From NCBI GenBank assembly GCA_001701075.1, contig DAAK01000019.1, forward strand, positions 1 through 6,124: a stretch of DNA of 6,124 nt. Reading direction: 5' to 3'. Below, piece after piece: positions 1 through 6,002 of this stretch (the stretch's first letter is position 1; every line of letters begins with the position of its first letter). The stretch is from Bacteroidales bacterium GP3 (GTDB lineage: Bacteria > Bacteroidota > Bacteroidia > Bacteroidales > Muribaculaceae). The notes under the pieces are model-generated. The model was not told the origin of the DNA and did not search any database. It saw only the letters and a list, made by a program, of their open reading frames with translations. Position numbers and translations under genes: made by a program.

Positions 1-1
1 C

Positions 2-271
2 AACCGTAAACTTGAAGCAAGAAAAGAAGATGCAGATGTGACTGCATTGGAAAATCAAAACAACCGTATGCAGATAGATTGGCTCGAAAAACGTCTTGCT
101 GAGCGAGATGCAAAAATCGATGCTATCTATGCTGAACTTCGCAAGGAACAGACTATGCGAATCGACGAAATCCATCAACGACACAAAGCTGAACTTCTTC
201 TAACAGATGCAGAAGCGCGCAAATGCCTGATTCATGGATGCCCACAACGCCAACCCCCAAGTGAATACTAA
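2..271 (+). CDS. Coiled-coil protein, 5'-truncated by window edge (probable phage lysis-module neighbour)
   Basis: The reading frame is open from base 2 to the TAA at 269-271, so 89 residues are visible and the true start is probably outside the window; an internal GTG (38) and ATG (68) are possible but unneeded starts. The visible part is highly charged, rich in Glu, Arg, Lys and Gln, with leucine/isoleucine spacing expected of a long alpha-helical coiled coil (roughly the middle 50 residues). It ends in a short tail with two cysteines four residues apart followed by a proline-rich end (CLIHGC, then RQPPSEY). No membrane segment or catalytic motif is visible. It lies 51 nt upstream of the lipoprotein gene and on the same strand as the endolysin, so it probably belongs to the same phage late operon. 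From memory, Bacteroidales prophages often carry small coiled-coil proteins with a Cys-containing tail and an N-terminal membrane segment before the lysis genes. Whether this one has such an anchor, and a holin-like role, cannot be seen. Function unknown. Confidence 0.7.
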   Translation, partial: NRKLEARKEDADVTALENQNNRMQIDWLEKRLAERDAKIDAIYAELRKEQTMRIDEIHQRHKAELLLTDAEARKCLIHGCPQRQPPSEY

Positions 272-322
272 GAATAGCCCAACCATGCATTCAAAATTAG
301 TAATCTAACACAATAATCTTTT

Positions 323-826
323 ATGAAAACATATTCAAAAATCTTTCTTATAGTGATTCTTGCTCTTTCAGCTTGCCGTAGCCATAAGACTACCGAACAA
401 ACCCATTACGTTGCAAATGACTCGTGCACCACCCAAACAAACCTTCAGCTCCATTCCATAAGTGAGATGGCAAAAACGGAATTAATTTCGGCGCATGTCT
501 CCCAAGACCATATAGACTTTCACGACTCAATAGGAGAGATTCAGATTCAACCCAACGGACAAATGACCATTAAAGGAATCCGGTCTGCTAATATTGCACG
601 GCAGGAAATTAAGAGACTATCGGAGATGCAAATATCCTTAAGTGATAGCCTGACCGAAGACTCAAGCATAGAATCCGGCATCTCAATCTCTTCAGATGTC
701 AAGACAAAAACTGACACCCCAACTTCATCCTTAAATTGGAATAACATTTCATTATTCATAGCCATTTCTTTACTTCTTCTTTTGGCAATTCGATATTTTC
801 TCAATCACAAAACTCCTCGTCGCTGA
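323..826 (+). CDS. Small lipoprotein with C-terminal transmembrane helix, candidate unimolecular spanin (u-spanin)
   Basis: The 167-aa product starts with a lipoprotein signal peptide: Lys2 and Lys6, a hydrophobic core (residues 7-15) and a canonical lipobox L15-S16-A17-C18. The residues after Cys18 (RSHKTTE) are not an Asp-rich surface-export signal, so retention on the periplasmic side is expected. Residues 19-141 form a polar linker rich in Ser, Thr, Asp and Gln with a short predicted beta-like stretch (near QIQPNGQMTIKG). Residues about 142-160 form one strong hydrophobic helix, followed by a basic end (NHKTPRR) that predicts a cytoplasmic C-terminus. An N-terminal lipid anchor plus a C-terminal inner-membrane helix is the architecture of u-spanins such as phage T1 gp11, which fuse inner and outer membranes in the last lysis step. 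The endolysin gene begins 22 nt downstream, which supports a lysis role. This is inferred from architecture and context; no sequence similarity to known spanins was recognised. A non-phage membrane-spanning lipoprotein is the alternative. Confidence 0.8.
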   Translation: MKTYSKIFLIVILALSACRSHKTTEQTHYVANDSCTTQTNLQLHSISEMAKTELISAHVSQDHIDFHDSIGEIQIQPNGQMTIKGIRSANIARQEIKRLSEMQISLSDSLTEDSSIESGISISSDVKTKTDTPTSSLNWNNISLFIAISLLLLLAIRYFLNHKTPRR

Positions 827-848
827 AAACGATGACAACTATACACAT

Positions 849-1436
849 ATGGCACAACTTGAAAAATATATACCATTCATAATCTTTTGGGAAACCGGAA
901 TAAAAGATTCTGTTCTCTCCAACCAGCAATTATTTGAAAAGGCAAAAAGCATAGGAATTGTTTCGGACTCTGACGATAGGGGAGGAGCGACGATGGCAGG
1001 CGTGACAATAGGCACATATCGCGAATATTACATCCGTAATGGGAAAGCTGCACCAACAGTCTCAGCACTGAAACAAATTTCATATTCTGAATGGCATGAT
1101 ATACTGAAGACGATGTTTTGGGATCGTTGGCAAGCGGATATGATTTTAGATCAGAAAGTGGCGGAAATGCTTGTGGATTGGGTCTGGACCAGTGGCGCCT
1201 ATGGAATCACCATTCCACAGCGTATTCTTGGCGTAAAAATCGATGGAATCGTGGGTCCTAAGACGCTCAATGCCGTCAACACTTATAATCCCAATATACT
1301 ATTCGCTAAAATCAAACAAGCTCGCTTAGCCTATATCGACCAAATCTGCCAACGTCGCCCTGCCAATACCAAATTCCGCAATGGTTGGTTACGCCGGATA
1401 AATTCTATCGACAAGCCAATTAAAAGCATGCCTTAA
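849..1436 (+). CDS. GH108-type peptidoglycan hydrolase (phage endolysin)
   Basis: The 195-aa protein matches the glycoside hydrolase 108 plus peptidoglycan-binding (PG_binding_3) architecture of phage endolysins, which cleave the glycan strands of murein. The likely catalytic Glu15 lies in FWETG near the N-terminus. The conserved DDRGGATMAGVT block is at residues 42-53, a WDRWQAD block at 91-97, and the C-terminal binding domain runs from about 104 (VAEMLVDWVW, IPQRILGV, DGIVGPKTL) to near 180. There is no signal peptide or membrane helix, as expected of an endolysin released by a holin. About 22 residues separate Glu15-x-Gly17 from the DDxGGAT block, more than in the compact GH108 form where the two are nearly adjacent. 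The ATG at 849 gives the full conserved N-terminus; the ATG at 832 is in another frame. It follows the candidate spanin by 22 nt and is probably co-transcribed. The family call is from remembered motifs. Confidence 0.85.
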   Translation: MAQLEKYIPFIIFWETGIKDSVLSNQQLFEKAKSIGIVSDSDDRGGATMAGVTIGTYREYYIRNGKAAPTVSALKQISYSEWHDILKTMFWDRWQADMILDQKVAEMLVDWVWTSGAYGITIPQRILGVKIDGIVGPKTLNAVNTYNPNILFAKIKQARLAYIDQICQRRPANTKFRNGWLRRINSIDKPIKSMP

Positions 1437-1492
1437 AAACATCCAGGTTGAGTTGACGCAATTCATAAAAATGATAAAATTAATATGAACAT

Positions 1493-1523
1493 TTTGATAA
1501 ATAGGAATTTATTCGTATCTTTG
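1493..1523 (+). promoter_or_regulatory. Bacteroidota-type promoter for the CE8 pectinesterase gene
   Basis: A -33 box TTTG (1493-1496) lies 19 nt before a -7 box TATCTTTG (1516-1523), fitting the Bacteroidota sigma-ABfr consensus TTTG...TAnnTTTG. Transcription would begin near 1530, leaving a leader of about 34 nt before the ATG at 1564. Its position, after the endolysin stop and just ahead of the esterase, shows that the esterase is not dependent on phage transcription. Confidence 0.8.
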
Positions 1524-1563
1524 CGTCATGAACTAACCATTTATAATAAAATACCTACCTTTT

Positions 1564-4470
1564 ATGAAAATCAATCATCTTGGAACTGCACTTGCAGGGT
1601 TGGCTCTCACTCTCTGCGGAGCAGTCACGCTCAACGCAACAATGGCTCCTGCAGCCACCCGCGCTGACGGCGAAGAAGGAGCTACAGGATCTGTTACTCT
1701 CGACAATGAACCTGTAAAAGCGACCTTCACTTTTGATCTCGGCACTGAAGGACAGAAAGCCAATATCAATTGTGAAGAAAACTTCATGGCTTCAAAAGTG
1801 ACCTATGGCAGCGACCTTACTCTCGATGGTCAGGACAACAAACACCTTGATATGACATGGTTTGGCATCGTCAATGGTACTTCTGCAGCTGATGAGACAA
1901 ATGCCATTCGTTTCATTCTCCAACCAAACTTCGGACTTTCTTTCACTCCGACGAAAGTGTCGTTTGAAATGACTCGATTCGGTACAGACGGTGGTTTCGT
2001 AGACGTGGCATGGGAAAATCCTGATAAGACAGTAGTAGAGCTTGATAAGGAAATTAAGCCGCAGCGTGACAATGCCACTCCAAACGTGAGCGAATGTAGC
2101 TATGAGGTGAGCGGTGCTACTCCTGGCGAGGGTGCTTGTGCACTTCTTCTCCACCTTTATAGTCTTAACCCCGGTAAGCGTGTCGGATTCCGCAATATCG
2201 TGATTGAAGGTACACTTTCAGGCACAGAGAAAGACCTTCCGATGCTCGGTTCTTTCAAGGCAAACGGCGTCGAATATAGCGTTCAGGATATTTTCGAGGC
2301 AGATGGCGAAAACTATAAAGCCACCATCGAGATTCCTTGGGACGATGAAATGATATCAGAAACTAATCCTCTTGCGGAAGTGACTCCGATTAAGGGAGAA
2401 GTAGGCGAGATCAAATACGATTTACTGCAATTAGACTGTGAGAATCCTTGGGAATGGGAATTATGCTATGTCACGATTCCTGTATCATTAGGCGAAATCA
2501 ACATTGACTATGTCGCCCAGTTCGTCTATAGACCCGGCTACACAGTTACTTATTTCGACACAGATGCCAAGACGGAGATGGGGACTCAGGTGGTAGAGAA
2601 AGATACTCCTATCAAGGAATTTGCGGTTGATTACACTGCAGCAACTGCAGAAGATGGCTACAAGGTGCGCGGCTGGTATGTCGCTCCCTCCAAGGGACGT
2701 AAGGCAACTGTCGAAGACGTAGTCACAGAACCGATCAGCCTCTATGCACGTGCTTCAGAGGTTGAGACAGAGTCTACTCACAAGAAATATGAGTTCCTTC
2801 TCAACGATGCATCGTTCGACCCCGCTGATCACGAAGCGTTCAACACAGAAGACGGTTATTTCCATGATACGACCCACGGTTGGGCATTCAAGGATGGCGA
2901 CGTGATCACTTTGCTGACAGGCCCGAAGGCTGCAGTTTCTATCGCACTTTGTCGCTATGGATATGGCACAAACATTAAGGTGACTGACGCAAAAGGCAAC
3001 GAGGTGGCTACAGTTCCTGCCAAGTCCACTACTGAAACTGACGGAGAGGTGGTGTCATTCCAGTATGAAGGTGATCCTGGTCTCCTTACTCTCACATTCG
3101 AGGCTGAAGGAGAACTTTATATCCACTCGGTGAAGATCATGAACAATGCTGAAGTCAACTACGAGTCTGATGGCAGCTGGTATTTCGTGAAACCGGGCGA
3201 TGCTCAGTCGCTTCTCGATGTAATTGAGGCTGTATGCGCAGTTAACTCTGACCGTGAGGCGGAACGTGCATTCATCTTCGTTCCAGATGGAATCTATGAT
3301 CTCCGCGAGACAGTACTTACCAATCTCTCAGGCCATAATATATCTCTCATTGGCCAGAGCATGGAAAATACTATCATCCGCAATGCTCCACACTACACTA
3401 CCGAAGGCATTTCTCAGACTGCTACCCTTATGAACACCGGTACAAACCTCTATATGCAAGATCTCACTATCCAGAACGCACTCGACTACTATGGCGCTCA
3501 GGAAGCTGGACTTGGTGGAGGTCGAGCTGTAGCATTCTGGGACAAGGGCATCAATACTGCTGCCAAGAATGTGACACTGCTTTCGTATCAGGATACATAT
3601 TACACCAACAATGTAAATGGCGCCTACTATTGGGAAACTTCTGACATTCACGGCACAGTTGACTTCTTCTGCGGTGAAGGCACAATGTATATGACCAACT
3701 CAACCATCACAGTTGAAAAGCGTAAGCCTGACGGCTCAGGCGAATGCACTATCACAGCTCCTTCTACAAAGGCTGGTAACAAGTATGGCTATGTATTCGA
3801 TAATTGTACCATTGTCAATAATGCGGCAAAATATAATTATGGCCGTGCTTGGAGCAATGAGCCACGTTGTGCTTACATTAACACTACTCTTGCCGACGAC
3901 AAGCTCAACTCTGCACGTTGGTCGGCAAACGGCATGAATGTTGTTGCCAAGGAATTCGTAGAGTACAACACAATGGATGCTGAAGGGAATGTCGTTTCTC
4001 CTGAATCTCACGTTGTAAAATTCGTAAAGGGTGATAACGTCAATGAAATGGAGACTATTCTGACAGCTGAACAAGCTGCTGAGTTTACTGTTGATAAAGT
4101 GTTCCCCGACTGGGATCCAGCCTCCCTTTGTAAGCAGGTAGCTGCTCCTAAGGCATCCCTAAGCAATGGTATTATTACTTGGGATCCAGTGGAAGGAGCA
4201 ACGGCATACGCTCTATTCAAGGATGGTGAGTTTGCGGCTGTTGTTGCCGATGGAGAATCCTACGCTGTTGACGATGCCGAAGCAAACTGGCAAATCCGTT
4301 CTGCCAACGCTCAGGGTGGTCTCGGAGCCTCTGCTCATGTCGATGGTTCTTCCGTGAAAGCAATTAATAGTGAGAAGGATAGCGTCTACTTCAATCTTCA
4401 GGGTTTTCGTGTAGATCAACTAGTCAATGGTCAGATCTACATCCTCAACGGAAAGAAGATCGTAAAATAA
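1564..4470 (+). CDS. Secreted multi-domain pectin methylesterase-like protein (CE8) with T9SS-like C-terminal tail
   Basis: The 968-aa protein begins with a Sec signal peptide (about residues 1-34; cleavage probably near ATRA/DG; the Cys is not in a lipobox). A beta-rich domain (about 50-218) and a further beta-type segment (219-325) follow, then an InlB/Flg_new-like repeat (about 326-395, ending SLYARAS), and a second beta-sandwich, carbohydrate-binding-like domain (about 409-528). The pectinesterase right-handed beta-helix is at about 539-850, with its active-site motifs: YQDTYY (Gln676, Asp677), GTVDFFCG (Asp700) and YGRAW (Arg761, Trp763). These match the catalytic Gln-Asp, Asp and Arg-x-Trp of known pectin methylesterases, which hydrolyse methyl esters of homogalacturonan. 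An FN3-like module (about 859-926) and a tail (940-968, VYFNLQGFRV to YILNGKKIVK) complete it; the tail resembles T9SS type A sorting signals. The gene has its own promoter and is followed by a strong hairpin. CE8 assignment is firm from the motifs; the accessory domains are named by fold impression only. Confidence 0.9.
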   Translation: MKINHLGTALAGLALTLCGAVTLNATMAPAATRADGEEGATGSVTLDNEPVKATFTFDLGTEGQKANINCEENFMASKVTYGSDLTLDGQDNKHLDMTWFGIVNGTSAADETNAIRFILQPNFGLSFTPTKVSFEMTRFGTDGGFVDVAWENPDKTVVELDKEIKPQRDNATPNVSECSYEVSGATPGEGACALLLHLYSLNPGKRVGFRNIVIEGTLSGTEKDLPMLGSFKANGVEYSVQDIFEADGENYKATIEIPWDDEMISETNPLAEVTPIKGEVGEIKYDLLQLDCENPWEWELCYVTIPVSLGEINIDYVAQFVYRPGYTVTYFDTDAKTEMGTQVVEKDTPIKEFAVDYTAATAEDGYKVRGWYVAPSKGRKATVEDVVTEPISLYARASEVETESTHKKYEFLLNDASFDPADHEAFNTEDGYFHDTTHGWAFKDGDVITLLTGPKAAVSIALCRYGYGTNIKVTDAKGNEVATVPAKSTTETDGEVVSFQYEGDPGLLTLTFEAEGELYIHSVKIMNNAEVNYESDGSWYFVKPGDAQSLLDVIEAVCAVNSDREAERAFIFVPDGIYDLRETVLTNLSGHNISLIGQSMENTIIRNAPHYTTEGISQTATLMNTGTNLYMQDLTIQNALDYYGAQEAGLGGGRAVAFWDKGINTAAKNVTLLSYQDTYYTNNVNGAYYWETSDIHGTVDFFCGEGTMYMTNSTITVEKRKPDGSGECTITAPSTKAGNKYGYVFDNCTIVNNAAKYNYGRAWSNEPRCAYINTTLADDKLNSARWSANGMNVVAKEFVEYNTMDAEGNVVSPESHVVKFVKGDNVNEMETILTAEQAAEFTVDKVFPDWDPASLCKQVAAPKASLSNGIITWDPVEGATAYALFKDGEFAAVVADGESYAVDDAEANWQIRSANAQGGLGASAHVDGSSVKAINSEKDSVYFNLQGFRVDQLVNGQIYILNGKKIVK

Positions 4471-4489
4471 ATTTCCAATATAAGTAATG

Positions 4490-4543
4490 TCACCCTTTAG
4501 GGGAAAGTATTCAGATTTCTTTCCCCTAAAGGGTGATGTTTTT
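4490..4543 (+). terminator. Perfect 18-bp hairpin with T-run after the CE8 gene; first copy of a repeated palindrome
   Basis: The arms 4490-4507 (TCACCCTTTAGGGGAAAG) and 4519-4536 are perfect reverse complements around an 11-nt loop, and a T-run (4539-4543) follows 2 nt later. It starts 20 nt after the esterase stop codon, so it most likely ends that transcript. The right arm plus 5 nt of loop (4514-4536) recurs exactly at 5874-5896. Confidence 0.8.
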
Positions 4544-4585
4544 GTATGCAGGAGAAGATATAATTGTCAATTTGTAATGTCAGTA

Positions 4586-4616
4586 TTGTCTATGTGGAAA
4601 GTTTTTGTTAATTTTG
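4586..4616 (+). promoter_or_regulatory. Bacteroidota-type promoter for the CE1 esterase gene
   Basis: A TTG (-33 box, 4586-4588) is separated by 20 nt from TAATTTTG (4609-4616), which fits the -7 consensus TAnnTTTG. The start site would be near 4623, giving a leader of roughly 43 nt to the ATG at 4666. That leader contains a small inverted repeat, TAAGAT (4634-4639) and ATCTTA (4646-4651). Confidence 0.7.
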
Positions 4617-4665
4617 TAGCCGTTAGCAAAAACTAAGATACTTACATCTTAAATCATACCATATC

Positions 4666-5799
4666 ATGAAAAAACTATTTGTTGCTACGCTTCTTGCAAT
4701 GGCAGGAGCGTGTCTGAATCCGATCAGTGCACAGTTCCATCAGGGGCCAGATGACTCCGCACTCCCAGGGAAAAGAGGAGTCCTCAATGTGCGCAATGCC
4801 CAGTATCCGCGACTGCTTCCCGACAATCGGATGGAATTTAAGGTAAAAGCACCCAATGCCCAGAAGGTGCAGATCGATCTTGGAAAGAAATATGATCTCG
4901 TGAAGAATGCAGAAGGGGAATGGCATGGCATAACCGAACCACTCACTCCTGGTTTCCACTACTATTTCCTCGTGATCGACGATGTTCAGGTGGCAGATCC
5001 GGCAAGTGAATCATTCTATGGATGCAGCATGCATTCAAGCGGAGTCGAAATTCCTTATCCCGATGGCGATACACGTTTTTATATCGCCGATGTGCCACAT
5101 GGTGACGTAAGGATGAAACGCTACTATTCCACCACAGCTGGCGACTGGCGTCGCGCCTACATTTATTGTCCACCGGGTTACGATGCATCTAATGAGTCAT
5201 ATCCCGTCCTTTACCTTCAGCACGGCGGAGGAGAGGACGAAAGGGGTTGGGCTACCCAAGGACGTACCGACATCATAATGGACAATCTAATAGCTCAAGG
5301 AAAGGCAACTCCTATGATCGTAGTTATGGCTGATGGAAATACATCAGATTTCGAGAAAGAACTTCTCAACGATGTGATCCCGATGACTGAGAAGAATTTC
5401 CGTGTAAAACCTGGTCGTGAAAACCGTGCGCTGGCAGGTTTGTCGATGGGTGGCATCCAGACCCTCAATACCGGTATTCCCAATCTTGATAAGTTCGCAT
5501 ATTTAGGAGTCTTTAGCTCTGGTTGGTTTGCAAATCCCAATCCATTTGGAGGAATGATGGATGCCGGAAAATATTACGACATCCTCAAAGAAAACAAGGA
5601 TAAATTCAATGATGAGCTAAAGGTGTTCTGGCTCTCAATGGGTGGCAAGGAAGATATCGCTTATGAGAATTGCAGGGTAATGCGCAGCAAATTCGATGAA
5701 ATCGGTATCAAGTACGATTATTTCGAGACTCCCGGTGGCCACACATGGCCCGTTTGGCGTGAAAGCCTCTACCAGTTCGCTCCCCTCATCTTCAAATAA
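4666..5799 (+). CDS. Secreted CE1-type serine esterase with N-terminal E-set/CBM48-like domain
   Basis: The 377-aa protein has a Sec signal peptide ending at PISA/QF (cleavage near residue 22); the MAGAC stretch is a poor lipobox because Ala is at -3. Residues about 50-125 look like an E-set/CBM48-like beta-domain (EFKVKAPNAQKV, then HYYFLVIDD and VADPAS). The alpha/beta-hydrolase core runs from about 150 to the end: an oxyanion-region motif HGGG at 186-189, the nucleophile elbow GLSMGG with Ser260, a likely acid Asp330 (GGKED), and His359 in GGHTW. The set is complete, so the enzyme should be active. This architecture is that of Bacteroidota CE1 acetylxylan/feruloyl esterases, related to enterochelin esterase-like proteins. 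Its place next to a pectin methylesterase suggests removal of acetyl or feruloyl groups from pectin or its side chains; xylan is equally possible. It has its own promoter and a following hairpin, so it is probably a single-gene transcript. The exact substrate cannot be read from sequence. Confidence 0.88.
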   Translation: MKKLFVATLLAMAGACLNPISAQFHQGPDDSALPGKRGVLNVRNAQYPRLLPDNRMEFKVKAPNAQKVQIDLGKKYDLVKNAEGEWHGITEPLTPGFHYYFLVIDDVQVADPASESFYGCSMHSSGVEIPYPDGDTRFYIADVPHGDVRMKRYYSTTAGDWRRAYIYCPPGYDASNESYPVLYLQHGGGEDERGWATQGRTDIIMDNLIAQGKATPMIVVMADGNTSDFEKELLNDVIPMTEKNFRVKPGRENRALAGLSMGGIQTLNTGIPNLDKFAYLGVFSSGWFANPNPFGGMMDAGKYYDILKENKDKFNDELKVFWLSMGGKEDIAYENCRVMRSKFDEIGIKYDYFETPGGHTWPVWRESLYQFAPLIFK

Positions 5800-5845
5800 T
5801 CGGCTGGTAATGCAGAGAGTTTGAAGTGTTGGTTACAAGCCCTAT

Positions 5846-5898
5846 TTTCACCCTTTGGTGGGAAAGTTTTTTTGATTTCTTTCCCCTAAAGGGTGAAA
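5846..5898 (+). terminator. Imperfect hairpin after the CE1 gene; second copy of the repeated palindrome
   Basis: The arms 5846-5866 and 5879-5898 pair with a single bulge and one mismatch around a 12-nt loop containing a run of seven Ts (5867-5873). The right arm is identical to that of the copy at 4490-4536, while the left arm differs (TTTGGTGGG instead of TTTAGGGG). It lies 46 nt after the esterase stop. The sequence after the stem (ATTGTTGTGTTTTT) is only moderately T-rich, so terminator function is less certain than for the first copy. Confidence 0.6.
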
Positions 5899-5963
5899 TT
5901 GTTGTGTTTTTGCTCCTATCCAAAAAATTTAATCCTGTATCGAAAAATGCGATAAGTTTTTAT

Positions 5964-5971
5964 TATCTTTG
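5964..5971 (+). promoter_or_regulatory. -7 promoter box for the DnaQ-like exonuclease gene
   Basis: TATCTTTG fits the Bacteroidota -7 consensus and lies 31 nt before the ATG at 6003, so the leader would be about 25 nt. No clear TTTG -33 box is present at the usual distance, so the promoter may be weak or the call incomplete. Confidence 0.55.
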
Positions 5972-6002
5972 TAATCTGAATTAAAACTAAAAACGACTGA
6001 CT

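Noticed and set aside
547..804. 85-codon minus-strand open frame inside the candidate spanin gene
   Set aside because: It is entirely antisense to a gene with a clear lipobox and membrane helix, and has no signal, motif or promoter of its own.
1485..1667. 60-codon + strand open frame starting before the pectinesterase
   Set aside because: Its start precedes the predicted promoter -7 box and most of it overlaps the signal-peptide region of the CE8 gene in another frame; it has no recognisable domain.
1792..2154. 120-codon minus-strand open frame in the pectinesterase gene
   Set aside because: It is a shadow of the coding strand: low-complexity residues, no motif, and no promoter-like sequence recognised upstream on the minus strand.
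3328..3651. 107-codon and overlapping minus-strand frames opposite the CE8 catalytic domain
   Set aside because: The plus-strand frame holds all CE8 catalytic motifs, so these antisense frames are by-products of its codon use.
4490..4536. CRISPR-like repeat
   Set aside because: There are only two copies, 1.3 kb apart, each palindromic with a gene between them; there is no regular spacer array.
4711..4719. Possible lipobox (AGAC, Cys16) in the CE1 esterase signal peptide
   Set aside because: The -3 residue is Ala rather than Leu/Val/Ile, and a good signal peptidase I site (ISA/QF) typical of Bacteroidota follows six residues later; a lipoprotein form is not excluded but is less likely.
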